Positions 22,090-30,542 of a stretch of 64,000 nucleotides of DNA are shown here, piece after piece. Below the pieces are notes generated by a model, which worked only from the letters and a program-made list of their open reading frames with translations, was not told the DNA's origin and ran no database searches. The translations under genes were made by a program, and so were the position numbers. Positions within the stretch are counted from its first letter, which is position 1. Every line of letters starts with the position of its first letter. Source of the DNA: Nocardioides sp. W7 (lineage in GTDB: Bacteria > Actinomycetota > Actinomycetes > Propionibacteriales > Nocardioidaceae); contig NZ_CP095078.1 in NCBI RefSeq assembly GCF_022919075.1, positions 2,604,001-2,668,000 of the forward strand, in the 5' to 3' direction.

Positions 22090-22899
22090 GTGCGCATCGC
22101 GAGGTTCACCACAGGTGAGGACCCCCAGTACGGCGTCGTGACCGGGGAGGTCGACGAGTACGGCCAGCCCAGCGAGGACAGCGTCATCGTCGCGCTCGCC
22201 GGCGACCCGTTGTACGTCGGCGTCAAGCTGCTCGACACCGAGCACCGGCTCGAGGACGTCCGGCTGCTCGCGCCGGTGCTGCCGCGCAGCAAGGTCGTCG
22301 GCATCGGCCGCAACTACGCCGCCCACGCCGCCGAGCTCGGCAACGAGGTCCCGTCCGAGCCGATCATGTTCCTGAAGCCGAACACCAGCGTCGTCGGCCC
22401 GGGCGACCCGGTGTTCTACCCGCCGCAGAGCAGCGAGGTGCACTACGAGGGCGAGCTGGCGGTCGTCATCGGCCGGATCTGCCGCGACGTCCCGGTCGAG
22501 AAGGCCACCGACGTCATCCACGGCTACACCATCGCCAACGACGTGACCGCCCGCGACCTGCAGCGCCGCGACGGCCACTTCACCCGGGCGAAGGGCTTCG
22601 ACTCGTTCTGCCCGCTCGGTCCCTGGATCGAGACCGACCTGGACCCGCAGACCTTCAAGGACGGCGTCCGGATCCAGACCCACCTCAACGGCGAGACCGT
22701 GCAGGACGGCAGCACCGCCGACATGGTCTTCGACATCCCCGCGCTCGTCGCCCACGTCTCGAGCATCATGACGCTGCTCCCGGGCGACGTCATCCTGACC
22801 GGTACCCCCGAGGGCGTCGGTCCCATGAACGTCGGCGACGAGGTCGAGATCTCGATCGCCGGCCTCGGCACCCTCACGAACACCGTGAAAGCAAGGTAG
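22090..22899 (+). CDS. fumarylacetoacetate hydrolase family protein
   Basis: A 269-aa FAH-superfamily enzyme that cleaves or decarboxylates a beta-diketone or hydroxymuconate-like acid with a divalent metal. The metal ligands are in [11 protein letters not shown] and NDVTARDLQ, the substrate loop is [15 protein letters not shown], and the C terminus has [15 protein letters not shown]. The true substrate is unknown; such genes sit next to gltX in many actinobacteria, as here, 11 bp upstream. The start is leaderless by its spacing to TAGGGT. Confidence 0.9.
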   Translation: MRIARFTTGEDPQYGVVTGEVDEYGQPSEDSVIVALAGDPLYVGVKLLDTEHRLEDVRLLAPVLPRSKVVGIGRNYAAHAAELGNEVPSEPIMFLKPNTSVVGPGDPVFYPPQSSEVHYEGELAVVIGRICRDVPVEKATDVIHGYTIANDVTARDLQRRDGHFTRAKGFDSFCPLGPWIETDLDPQTFKDGVRIQTHLNGETVQDGSTADMVFDIPALVAHVSSIMTLLPGDVILTGTPEGVGPMNVGDEVEISIAGLGTLTNTVKAR

Positions 22900-22910
22900 A
22901 AGCGACCCCC

Positions 22911-24389
22911 ATGACTGCCCCGACCGCCCCGACCGTCCGCGTCCGCATGGCCCCGTCCCCGACGGGCAGCCCGCACGTCGGCCTCGTGCGCACCGCCCTG
23001 TTCAACTGGGCCTTCGCCCGCCACCACGGCGGCACCTTCGTGGTCCGGATCGAGGACACCGACAAGGCCCGCTCCACCCAGGAGTCCTACGACTCGATCA
23101 TCGACCTGATGCGCTGGCTCGGCCTGGACTGGGACGAGGGCCCCGAGGTCGGCGGCCCGCACGCTCCGTACTTCCAGAGCGAGCGCGGTGAGTTGTACGC
23201 CGACGCCCTGGCCCGGCTGCGCGAGTCGCGGTTCACCTACGACTGCTACTGCACCACCGAGGAGGTCGACGCGCGCCGCAAGGCCTCCGGCTCCAAGGTG
23301 ATGGGGTACGACGGCTTCTGCCGCGAGCTCACCGACGAGCAGGTCGCCGCGTTCGTGGCGGACGGACGCAAGCCGGTCGTCCGGTTCCGGATGCCCGACG
23401 GGTCGATCACCTGGACCGACCTGGTCCGCGGCGAGGTCACGTTCGAGACCCAGTTCGTCCCCGACTACGCGCTGTGCCGCGCGAACGGCGACCCGCTCTA
23501 CACGCTGGTCAACCCGGTCGACGACGCGCTGATGGAGATCACCCACGTGCTCCGGGGCGAGGACCTGCTCTCCAGCACGCCCCGCCAGCTCGCGCTGTAC
23601 GCCGCCCTCACCGAGCTCGGGATCGCCCAGCAGACGCCGCAGTTCGGCCACCTGCCCTACGTGCTGGGCGAGGGCAACAAGAAGCTCTCCAAGCGCGACC
23701 CGGAGGCGCACGCGCTCGCCTACCGCGACCAGGGCTTCCTGCCCGAGGGGCTGCTGAACTACCTGGCCCTGCTGGGCTGGTCGATCGCCGCCGACCGCGA
23801 CGTCTTCTCGCTGGCGGAGATGGTCGAGGCCTTCGACATCGGCGACGTCAACCCCAACCCGGCGCGCTTCGATCTCAAGAAGGCCGAGGCGATCAACGCC
23901 TCGCACCTGCGGCTGCTCCCGCTCGACGAGCTGACCCACCGGGTGCTCCCGCACCTGAAGGCGGCGGGCGTGGTCGGCGACCCCGTCGGCGACGCCGACG
24001 CCCAGCTGCTCGAGCTGGCCATGCCCCTGGTCGGCGAGCGGATCAACAAGCTCACCGAGGCCGTCGACATGCTCGGCTTCCTCTTCGTCGCCGAGGACGA
24101 CTTCGTCCGTGACGAGACCGACGTCGCCAAGGTCCTCACCGAGGACGGCCGACGGGTCGTGCAGGCGGCGTACGACGCCGTGGAGCCGCTCACCCAGTGG
24201 TCCACCGCGTCCCTCCAGGAGGCGCTGCAGGCCAAGCTGGTCGACGAGCTCGGCTTCAAGCCGCGCAACGCCTACGGTCCGGTCCGGGTGGCCGTCACGG
24301 GCAAGCGGATCTCGCCGCCGCTGTTCGAGTCGATGGAGCTGCTCGGTCGCGAGCGGAGCCTCGCGCGGCTGCGCTCCGCGGTGAGTTGA
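22911..24389 (+). CDS. gltX: glutamyl-tRNA synthetase
   Basis: A 492-aa class I aminoacyl-tRNA synthetase charging tRNA-Glu (and possibly tRNA-Gln for later amidation). HIGH-type motif is [10 protein letters not shown] (residues about 15-24) and the KMSKS-type motif is KLSKRDPE (near 257); the Rossmann insert includes [14 protein letters not shown] and [15 protein letters not shown]. The C-terminal anticodon-binding helices follow. It lies 11 bp after the FAH gene. Both tRNA-Gln and tRNA-Glu genes occur about 1 kb downstream. Confidence 0.97.
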   Translation: MTAPTAPTVRVRMAPSPTGSPHVGLVRTALFNWAFARHHGGTFVVRIEDTDKARSTQESYDSIIDLMRWLGLDWDEGPEVGGPHAPYFQSERGELYADALARLRESRFTYDCYCTTEEVDARRKASGSKVMGYDGFCRELTDEQVAAFVADGRKPVVRFRMPDGSITWTDLVRGEVTFETQFVPDYALCRANGDPLYTLVNPVDDALMEITHVLRGEDLLSSTPRQLALYAALTELGIAQQTPQFGHLPYVLGEGNKKLSKRDPEAHALAYRDQGFLPEGLLNYLALLGWSIAADRDVFSLAEMVEAFDIGDVNPNPARFDLKKAEAINASHLRLLPLDELTHRVLPHLKAAGVVGDPVGDADAQLLELAMPLVGERINKLTEAVDMLGFLFVAEDDFVRDETDVAKVLTEDGRRVVQAAYDAVEPLTQWSTASLQEALQAKLVDELGFKPRNAYGPVRVAVTGKRISPPLFESMELLGRERSLARLRSAVS

Positions 24390-24400
24390 GAGCCGAGCTG

Positions 24401-25342
24401 ATGGAGGGCGGGCGGCTGGAGTACCACCGGCTGCAGCGGCTCGGACCGTGGGCCTGGTGGCGACCGGTGGTGGGGGTGCTGGGCCTGCTCGCCGCCTTCG
24501 TGGTGGTCGTGCCGTTCGGAGTGCTGGCGACGTTCACCGTCGGCATCGCGGCCTCCGGCGCCGACGTCACCTCGACGGTGGATCGGATGCTCGACACCGA
24601 CAAGGTCACCCCGCTGGCGCTGGCGTACCTGAATGTCGCGATCGCGGCGATGATCCCGGTCACCTGGCTGCTGATGCGGTCGCTGCACGGCCTGCGGCCG
24701 CGCTGGCTGGCCTCGGTCCTGCCCCGGATCCGGTGGGGCTGGCTGCTGGCCTGCTTCGGCCTCGCCGTGGTCTCGCTGCTGATGACCGTGGTCGTCAGCG
24801 CGCTGCTGCCGGCCCAGACCGACGGCACCGAGCTCAGCGGGAGCCTCAACGACTTCACCAGCACGACCCGCGACTTCCTGCTCGTCATCGTGCTGCTGAC
24901 CCCGCTGCAGGCCGCGGGGGAGGAGTACGTCTTCCGGGGCTACCTCACCCAGGCGTTCGGCGGGCTGGTGCGCTCGCCCTGGCTCGCGGTGCTGGGCCCG
25001 GCGCTGCTGTTCGCGCTCGCCCACGGTGCGCAGGACCCGCCGGTCTTCTTCGACCGCTTCGCCTTCGGGGTGGTCGCCGGTCTCCTCGTCGTCTGGACCG
25101 GCGGCCTGGAGGCGGGCATCGCGATGCACGTGCTGAACAACTTCCTGGCCTTCGGGGTGGCGCTGGCGTTCGGCGAGATGGCGACGGTGCTGAACCCCAC
25201 GGGCGGCACCTGGTGGAGCCTCCCCGTCACGCTCACGCAGTCGCTGTCGTTCCTCGGCCTGACCCTGCTGGTGGCCCGGGCGACGGGCCTGCGGACCCGC
25301 TCGGAGGCGCCCGTTTTGGAGGCGCCGCGACCTCGCGTGTAG
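24401..25342 (+). CDS. CPBP family intramembrane metalloprotease
   Basis: A 313-aa multi-spanning membrane protein of the CAAX-protease/bacteriocin-processing family. The motifs EEYVFRGYLTQAF (EExxxR), FALAHG (FxxxH) and HVLNNFLAF (HxxxN) line up in the second half and are the likely metal site. The role is unknown, possibly processing of a membrane or secreted peptide. ATG 24401 is 11 bp after the gltX stop; a TTG at 24386 would add five residues. The open frame further upstream overlaps gltX and is not used. Confidence 0.85.
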   Translation: MEGGRLEYHRLQRLGPWAWWRPVVGVLGLLAAFVVVVPFGVLATFTVGIAASGADVTSTVDRMLDTDKVTPLALAYLNVAIAAMIPVTWLLMRSLHGLRPRWLASVLPRIRWGWLLACFGLAVVSLLMTVVVSALLPAQTDGTELSGSLNDFTSTTRDFLLVIVLLTPLQAAGEEYVFRGYLTQAFGGLVRSPWLAVLGPALLFALAHGAQDPPVFFDRFAFGVVAGLLVVWTGGLEAGIAMHVLNNFLAFGVALAFGEMATVLNPTGGTWWSLPVTLTQSLSFLGLTLLVARATGLRTRSEAPVLEAPRPRV

Positions 25343-25345
25343 TGT
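25316..25345 (+). promoter_or_regulatory. promoter of tRNA-Gln
   Basis: TTGGAG (25316-25321), an 18-bp spacer and TAGTGT (25340-25345) resemble a housekeeping sigma-A-type promoter. It overlaps the last codons of the CPBP gene and ends 49 bp before the tRNA. A small hairpin (GCACC with GGTGC, 25374-25389) lies between. Confidence 0.5.
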
Positions 25346-25394
25346 TTCTTCTCGGTTCGAGACGAGCCGTACGGCACCGGAAAAGGTGCGCCAT

Positions 25395-25466
25395 TGGGAT
25401 ATGGTGTAATTGGCAACACGACTGGTTCTGGTCCAGTTATTCTAGGTTCGAGTCCTAGTATCCCAG
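25395..25466 (+). tRNA. tRNA-Gln (CTG)
   Basis: A 72-nt cloverleaf: acceptor stem TGGGATA with TATCCCA and discriminator G, D arm GTGT/ACAC, anticodon stem ACTGG/CCAGT with loop TTCTGGT (anticodon CTG), and T arm CTAGG-TTCGAGT-CCTAG. CCA is not encoded. Confidence 0.96.
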
Positions 25467-25470
25467 CGAG

Positions 25471-25507
25471 ATCGCGGCAGTTCCGAAGTCGGAAACACCG
25501 CGATTTT
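25471..25507 (+). terminator. terminator after tRNA-Gln
   Basis: ATCGCGG (25471-25477) pairs with CCGCGAT (25498-25504) around an inner TTCCGA/TCGGAA-type stem, followed by TTTT (25504-25507). The T-tract overlaps the -35 of the next promoter. Confidence 0.65.
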
Positions 25508-25534
25508 GAGCGAAACGACAGCCTCGGTTAGAGT
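25506..25534 (+). promoter_or_regulatory. promoter of tRNA-Glu
   Basis: TTGAGC (25506-25511), exactly 17 bp, then TAGAGT (25529-25534), 47 bp before tRNA-Glu. Its -35 overlaps the T-tract of the tRNA-Gln terminator. Confidence 0.6.
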
Positions 25535-25581
25535 TTCGCAGGTCGTTCGGAGGGGCTCTTAGGGGCCGATCCAGACGACAT

Positions 25582-25654
25582 GCCCCCGTTGTGTAGCGGC
25601 CTAGCACGGCGCCCTCTCACGGCGTTAGCGCCGGTTCGAATCCGGTCGGGGGTA
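25582..25654 (+). tRNA. tRNA-Glu (CTC)
   Basis: A 73-nt cloverleaf: acceptor GCCCCCG with CGGGGGT (a terminal G-U pair) and discriminator A, anticodon stem GCGCC/GGCGT with loop CTCTCAC (anticodon CTC), and T loop TTCGAAT. CCA is not encoded. Confidence 0.95.
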
Positions 25655-25660
25655 CACCGT

Positions 25661-25704
25661 CCGCAGGGCCCTGAGCAGCAGAGATGCTGGTCAGGGCCCT
25701 GCGG
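25661..25704. terminator. bidirectional terminator between tRNA-Glu and LCP gene
   Basis: CCGCAGGGCCCTGA (25661-25674) and TCAGGGCCCTGCGG (25691-25704) form a perfect 14-bp stem with a further CAGCA/TGCTG inner stem. It can end tRNA-Glu on one side and the LCP gene (stop at 25722) on the other. T-runs are weak. Confidence 0.75.
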
Positions 25705-25721
25705 CATTTCCCCTCAGGCGC

Positions 25722-26903
25722 TCAGGCGCAGAGGCCGGCGGCCTGGGCGTCGGCCCTCTCCTGCTCCTGCTCGACCGAGGCGGTGGCTCCGGCGGTCGGC
25801 GTGGGCGACTGGCTGGAGGGCGGCTTCGCGGCGCTGATGGAGCTGTCGCTGAAGCCGCGACCCAAGGGGGCGTCGGCGATGATCCGCTGCCACAGCCGGT
25901 CGGCGTCGGCGGTCCACTGCAGCCGGTTCGCGTCGAGGGCGTAGTCCTCGATCGGCACGGTGATGAACTTGATGTCGCTCAGGCCGGTCTCGCGGAACTG
26001 CATCGCCAGGTCGGCGAGGTCCTTGACCCGGTCGAGCTCGTCGTCGACCTGGATCGAGCCGACGACGGCCTGGAGGAAGTTGCGGACCTTGGTGGGCTGG
26101 CTCAGCGTGTTGGCCGAGAGCAGCTTGTTGATCATCGACGCCACGAAGGCCTGCTGCCGCTTCATCCGGCCGATGTCACCGGTGACGGACAGGGTGTAGC
26201 GCTCGCGCACGTAGTCGAGCGCCTGCGCGCCGGTGAGCTCCTGGGTGCCCGCGTCGAGGAAGATGTCGTGCTTCTCGTCGCGCACCTCCTTCGGGATGCA
26301 CACCTGCACCCCGTCGACCGCGTCGACCATCTCCTTGAAGCCCCGGAAGTCGAGCACGATGAAGTGGTCGACGAAGACGCCCGTCAGCGTCTCCACCAGC
26401 TGGACGGTGCACAGCGGGCCGCCCACGGCGAACGCCGTGTTGAACAGGACCGCGTCCTCGCCGGGGATCTCCTCGCCCTCGTGGTCCACGCAGTCGGGGC
26501 GGTCGACGATGGCGTCGCGCGGCAGGCTCACGCCGTACGCCTCCTGCCGGTCCGCGGAGACGTGCAGCAGCATCGTCACGTCGGACCCGCCCCCGCCGCT
26601 CTCGCCGTCGATCCCGCAGCCCGCACAGCTCCGGTCGTCGGAGCCCATCACCAGGATGTTCAGCGGCTCCTTCGGGCCGTCCGCCTCGGGCTTGTCGTCC
26701 CCCGAGTGCGGGATCGCCAGCCCCGGCCCGAGCTCGTCGTCGAGCTGGCGGACGACGACGTACACGGTGCCGGCCGTCAGGATCGCGACGACGAGCTGGG
26801 TGACGAGAATGACCGTCAGCACGGGGGAGAGGCGACGCCGGCGAGTCCGGAGGGACTGGGTCGCGGGTGCCGGCGCGGCCGGCGGCTGCTCGTCGTCGGC
26901 CAC
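25722..26903 (-). CDS. LytR-CpsA-Psr (LCP) family cell-wall ligase
   Basis: A 393-aa protein: short cytoplasmic N terminus rich in Pro/Ala and Arg, one membrane helix (about residues 27-48, VLTVILVTQLVVAILTAGTV), then the extracellular LCP domain with LNILVMGSDDR, the SDVTMLLHVSAD and VSLPRDAIV segments, and the DYVRERYTLSVTGDIGRMKRQQ motif with its catalytic arginines. LCP enzymes transfer lipid-linked glycopolymers to peptidoglycan. The GTG start at 26903 lies 6 nt after CACGAT on the minus strand, so it is probably leaderless. The C-terminal tail is Ser/Pro/Thr-rich. Confidence 0.92.
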   Translation of the reverse strand: MADDEQPPAAPAPATQSLRTRRRRLSPVLTVILVTQLVVAILTAGTVYVVVRQLDDELGPGLAIPHSGDDKPEADGPKEPLNILVMGSDDRSCAGCGIDGESGGGGSDVTMLLHVSADRQEAYGVSLPRDAIVDRPDCVDHEGEEIPGEDAVLFNTAFAVGGPLCTVQLVETLTGVFVDHFIVLDFRGFKEMVDAVDGVQVCIPKEVRDEKHDIFLDAGTQELTGAQALDYVRERYTLSVTGDIGRMKRQQAFVASMINKLLSANTLSQPTKVRNFLQAVVGSIQVDDELDRVKDLADLAMQFRETGLSDIKFITVPIEDYALDANRLQWTADADRLWQRIIADAPLGRGFSDSSISAAKPPSSQSPTPTAGATASVEQEQERADAQAAGLCA

Positions 26904-27062
26904 GGGGTCATCGTGGCATCCGGCCGCCCGGATATCGGCCGGATCGGCACCGACGTCACACATTCTTGACAATCTCTCAGGCGACAGGCGAGCCGCTCGG
27001 CCGGTGGTCCCCGTGTCCGATTTCCGCCAGAAGGTGTCGGTGGGATGAGGGAGGATGAGGCC

Positions 27063-28574
27063 ATGACGACGAGCGGGACGACACCGGCGGGGCACCTCGA
27101 CCCCGAGTCGTGCTACCGCGCGGTGAAGTCGCGCGACCGTCGCTTCGACGGCGTCTTCTACACCGCGGTCCGCACGACCGGCATCTACTGCCGACCCAGC
27201 TGCCCCGCACGCACCCCGGGGTACGCCAACGTGACCTTCCACCCGAGCGCGGCCGCGGCCCAGGCGGCCGGCTACCGCGCCTGCAAGCGCTGCCTCCCGG
27301 ACGCGACGCCCGGCAGCCCCGACTGGGACGTCTCCGCGACCGCGGCCGGCCGCGCGATGCGGCTGATCGCCGACGGCGTCGTCGACCGGGAGGGCGTGGA
27401 CGGGTTGGCGGGCCGGGTCGGCTACACCCCGCGCCACCTGAGCCGGATCCTCACCGCCGAGCTCGGCGCGGGTCCGCTCGCCCTGGCCCGGGCCCGGCGT
27501 GCCCAGACCGCCCGGGTCCTGATCGAGACCACCGCGCTGTCGCACACCGATGTCGCGTTCGCGGCGGGGTTCTCCAGCGTGCGCCAGTTCAACGACACGA
27601 TCCGCGAGGTCTACTCCGCCAGCCCGACCGAGCTGCGCGGTCGCCGGGGGAGCGCCCGGGCGACGACCGGCACCGTCTCGATGCGGCTCGCGGTCCGCAC
27701 CCCCTTCGCGGGCCGGGCGCTGCTCGACTTCCTGGCGCACCACCTGATCCCGGGCGTGGAGGCCGCGGGCCCGGGCTGGTACGCCCGCACCCTGGACCTC
27801 CCGCACGGACCCGGCACGGTCCGACTCGACGTCGACGACGCCACGACCAGCGGCGAGACGGCCTTCGTCGCGGCGACCTTCGCGCTCACCGACCTGCGGG
27901 ACACGACGGCCGCCGTGGAGCGCGCGCGCCGCCTGGTCGACGCCGACTGCGACCCGGTGGCGGTAGGCGACCACTTCGCCGGCGACCCGGTGGTCGGCCC
28001 GCTCGCCCGGGCCACGCCCGGCCTGCGGGTCCCTGGTCAGGTCGACGGCGACGAGGTCGCGGTCCGCACCGTGATCGGTCAGCAGGTCAGCGTGGCCGGC
28101 GCCTGCACCGTCACCGGCCGGCTGGTCGCCGAGCACGGCACCCCGGTCGACACCGGCATCCCCGGGCTGACCCATCTCTTCCCGTCCGCCGCCACCCTGG
28201 CCGCGCTCGACCCGGCGACCCTGCCCATGCCGCGGTCCCGCGGTCGGGCCCTGGTCGGGCTGTGCGCGGCGCTCGCGTCCGGTGCCGTCGCCCTCGACCG
28301 CGGACCCGACCGCGACGTCGTACGCCGCCGGCTGCTGGAGCTGCCCGGCGTCGGGCCATGGACGGCCGACTACGTCGCGATGCGGGCGCTCGCCCACCCC
28401 GACGTCTTCCTGCCGACCGATGTCGGCGTGCGCAACGCCCTGACCGGGCTGGGCCACGACCCGGGCGCGGTCGTCGCCGCGAGCGAGCGCTGGCGACCCT
28501 GGCGCTCCTACGCCCTGATGCACCTGTGGAACACCCTCATGCCGCCCGTCCCCGCCACCCTTCAGGAGAGCTGA
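27063..28574 (+). CDS. Ada-AlkA fusion: methylphosphotriester-sensing regulator and 3-methyladenine DNA glycosylase
   Basis: A 503-aa three-part protein. Residues about 15-85 form the Ada N-terminal zinc domain with four Cys (YCRPSCPAR and ACKRC), which takes methyl groups from phosphotriesters. Residues about 95-195 are an AraC-type HTH pair (GYTPRHLSRILTAELG, DVAFAAGFSSVRQFNDTIR). The rest is AlkA-like with an HhH motif LELPGVGPWTADYVAMRAL and catalytic Asp in FLPTDVGVRNAL. It should both sense alkylation and excise alkylated bases. GGAGG precedes ATG 27063. ogt follows 2 bp after its stop. TTGACA (26966-26971) upstream might be a -35. Confidence 0.93.
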   Translation: MTTSGTTPAGHLDPESCYRAVKSRDRRFDGVFYTAVRTTGIYCRPSCPARTPGYANVTFHPSAAAAQAAGYRACKRCLPDATPGSPDWDVSATAAGRAMRLIADGVVDREGVDGLAGRVGYTPRHLSRILTAELGAGPLALARARRAQTARVLIETTALSHTDVAFAAGFSSVRQFNDTIREVYSASPTELRGRRGSARATTGTVSMRLAVRTPFAGRALLDFLAHHLIPGVEAAGPGWYARTLDLPHGPGTVRLDVDDATTSGETAFVAATFALTDLRDTTAAVERARRLVDADCDPVAVGDHFAGDPVVGPLARATPGLRVPGQVDGDEVAVRTVIGQQVSVAGACTVTGRLVAEHGTPVDTGIPGLTHLFPSAATLAALDPATLPMPRSRGRALVGLCAALASGAVALDRGPDRDVVRRRLLELPGVGPWTADYVAMRALAHPDVFLPTDVGVRNALTGLGHDPGAVVAASERWRPWRSYALMHLWNTLMPPVPATLQES

Positions 28575-28576
28575 CC

Positions 28577-29056
28577 ATGTGGACCGTCATCGACTCACCG
28601 ATCGGCGAGCTCCGGCTCGTCGAGCGCCACGACGCGATCACCGCCATCGAGTTCTCGCCCTTCCGCGACGGCGACGGCCGGGTCCGCGGCGACCGCGACG
28701 ACGCGCACCCGATGCTGGTCGAGACCGCGCGCCAGCTGCGCGCCTACTTCGACCGTGACCTCAAGGAGTTCGACCTCCCGCTCGCGCCCGTGGGCAGCGA
28801 CTTCCAGCGGCGGGTCTGGGCCGAGCTCGTCGCGATCGGGTACGGCGAAACCGCGTCGTACGGCCAGGTCGCCCACCGGCTCGGCATGACCAACGCCGCC
28901 TCGCGTGCGGTGGGCCTGGCCAACGGCCGCAACCCGATCCCGATCGTGATCCCGTGCCACCGGGTGATCGGCGCCAACGGCACCCTCACCGGGTACGCCG
29001 GCGGCCTGGAGCGCAAGCAGCTGCTCCTGGAGCTGGAGCAGGACGCGCTGTTCTGA
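28577..29056 (+). CDS. ogt: methylated-DNA-protein-cysteine methyltransferase
   Basis: A 159-aa suicide enzyme that moves methyl from O6-methylguanine to its own Cys. The active site IPCHRVIG is present (near residues 125-132), with the DNA-binding helix GETASYGQVAHRLGM and the NAASRAVGLANGRNP stretch before it. It starts 2 bp after the Ada-AlkA stop and is surely in the same operon, forming an adaptive-response pair. Confidence 0.95.
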   Translation: MWTVIDSPIGELRLVERHDAITAIEFSPFRDGDGRVRGDRDDAHPMLVETARQLRAYFDRDLKEFDLPLAPVGSDFQRRVWAELVAIGYGETASYGQVAHRLGMTNAASRAVGLANGRNPIPIVIPCHRVIGANGTLTGYAGGLERKQLLLELEQDALF

Positions 29057-29090
29057 CGTCGGCCGATCGGGTGGCTGTCACGCTGTGCCC

Positions 29091-29633
29091 ATGAGCGGCT
29101 GGCAGACGCACGCGACCCGGACGGCCTACGAGAACGCCTGGATCCGGGTGCGCGAGGACGAGGTCACGCGGCCCGACGGCAGCACCGGCGTATACGGCGT
29201 GACCGAGGTGCGCCACCCGGCCGTGTTCATCGTCCCGGTGACCGAAGAGGGTGAGGTGCTGCTCATCCGGCTGTTCCGCTACCCGATCGGCCGGGACTCG
29301 CTCGAGGTGCCGGCCGGCGGCTCGGACGGGCAGGAGCCGCTGGTCGCGGCCCGGCGGGAGCTGCGCGAGGAGACCGGGCGTACGGCGGCCACCTGGACCC
29401 ACCTCGGTCGGGTCTTCTCCCTCAACGGCGTCGCGGACGCCCGGGCCGAGGTGTTCCTGGCCCAGGGCCTCGCCGACGAGGGCGGGGGCAGCCAGGCGGA
29501 GGAGGGGATCTCCGAGGTGCTCACCGTGCCCTGGGACGACGTCCTGGGCATGGTGCGCACGGGAGCCATCCACGACAGCGAGACGGTCTCGTGCCTGATG
29601 CTGGCCGGCCTCGCGCTGGGCCGGATCGGCTGA
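29091..29633 (+). CDS. Nudix hydrolase, ADP-ribose pyrophosphatase-like
   Basis: A 180-aa hydrolase. The Nudix box is seen as GGSDGQEPLVAARRELREE followed by TGR (near residues 74-95). The upstream region with VFIVPVTEEGEVLLIRLFRYPIG resembles the ADP-ribose/nucleoside diphosphate sugar branch. It may clear ADP-ribose or oxidised nucleotides. ATG 29091 is preferred over GTG 29085; CACGCT 6 nt upstream may be a -10. It follows the alkylation-repair operon by 34 bp. Confidence 0.85.
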   Translation: MSGWQTHATRTAYENAWIRVREDEVTRPDGSTGVYGVTEVRHPAVFIVPVTEEGEVLLIRLFRYPIGRDSLEVPAGGSDGQEPLVAARRELREETGRTAATWTHLGRVFSLNGVADARAEVFLAQGLADEGGGSQAEEGISEVLTVPWDDVLGMVRTGAIHDSETVSCLMLAGLALGRIG

Positions 29634-29651
29634 GCTGGCTCCGTCCGGGGA

Positions 29652-30374
29652 CTACTCCGCAGCGGCGCGGCGCAGCGACTCGGAGAGCCGCTCCGCGGCG
29701 GCGAGCACGGCGGGAGCGTGCATCCGCCCGGGCTGCCGGGACAGCCGCTCCAACGGGCCGGAGACCGAGACCGCGGCGATGATCTTGCCGCTGGGGGAGC
29801 GGACGGGTGCCGACACCGAGGCGACGCCCTGCTCGCGCTCGCCGACGGACTGGGCCCAGCCGCGGCGGCGGATGCCGGAGAGTGCGGCCGCCGAGAACGC
29901 GGCGTTCTGCAGGCCGCGGTGCATGCGCTCGGGGTCCTCCCAGGCCAGCAGCACCTGCGCGGCCGAGCCGGCGCGCATGGTGAGCTGCGAGCCGACCGGG
30001 ATGGTGTCGCGCAGTCCGCTGGGGCGCTCGGCCGCGGCGACGCACACGCGGTGCTCGCCCTGGCGGCGCCAGAGCTGGGCGGACTCCCCGGTGATGTCGC
30101 GCAGCCGGGCCAGCACCGGGCCCGCGGTAGCGAGCAGTCGGTCCTCGCCGGCGGCGGCGGAGAGCTCGGCGAGCCGGGGGCCGAGGACGAAGCGACCCTG
30201 CATGTCGCGGGCGACCAGCCGGTGGTGCTCGAGCGCAACGGCGAGGCGATGCGCGGTCGGACGGGCCAGGCCGGTCGCGGCCACCAGGCCGGCGAGGGTG
30301 GCCGGCCCGGACTCGAGTGCGGTCAGCACCAGTGCTGCCTTGTCGAGCACGCCCACACCGCTGGAGTTGTCCAT
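29652..30374 (-). CDS. ndgR: IclR family regulator of leucine biosynthesis (NdgR/LtbR type)
   Basis: A 240-aa IclR protein: N-terminal winged helix (KAALVLTALESGPATLAGLV, ARPTAHRLAVALEHH) and a C-terminal effector domain (GESAQLWRRQGEHRVCVAA, APVRSPSGKIIAAVSVSG). It is divergent from leuCD, the conserved place of NdgR in Streptomyces and LtbR in Corynebacterium, which control leucine and other amino acid genes. Unusual repeats lie between it and leuC (30388-30491). The symbol rests on context. Confidence 0.88.
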   Translation of the reverse strand: MDNSSGVGVLDKAALVLTALESGPATLAGLVAATGLARPTAHRLAVALEHHRLVARDMQGRFVLGPRLAELSAAAGEDRLLATAGPVLARLRDITGESAQLWRRQGEHRVCVAAAERPSGLRDTIPVGSQLTMRAGSAAQVLLAWEDPERMHRGLQNAAFSAAALSGIRRRGWAQSVGEREQGVASVSAPVRSPSGKIIAAVSVSGPLERLSRQPGRMHAPAVLAAAERLSESLRRAAAE

Positions 30375-30387
30375 ATGCCAATACTCC

Positions 30388-30491
30388 CGTCTCGGATCAT
30401 GGGATGCAAGAGGTGTGACGCGTCCCGCACCGGCACCGGGGCGGCGAACCTTCGTCTCGAATGTCGAGATTGACGTCTCAGATCATGGGAT
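30388..30491. promoter_or_regulatory. repeated operator-like sites between ndgR and leuC
   Basis: CGTCTCGGATCATGGGAT (30388-30405) and CGTCTCAGATCATGGGAT (30474-30491) differ at one of 18 positions and are 86 bp apart, about eight helical turns. TCTCGA-N3-TCGAGA (30455-30469), a perfect palindrome, lies between. TTGACG (30470-30475) might be a -35. These are the obvious candidates for NdgR/LtbR binding, and the spacing would allow a DNA loop. Confidence 0.6.
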
Positions 30492-30542
30492 TGGCGGCGT
30501 ACTCTTCCACCATCGGAAGCGGTACGTCACGAGGGAGTGATC

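Noticed and set aside
25722..28523. 933-aa minus-strand frame joining LCP to a long N-terminal region
   Set aside because: The N-terminal 540 residues are a low-complexity antisense shadow of the Ada-AlkA gene; GTG 26903 is the sensible start.
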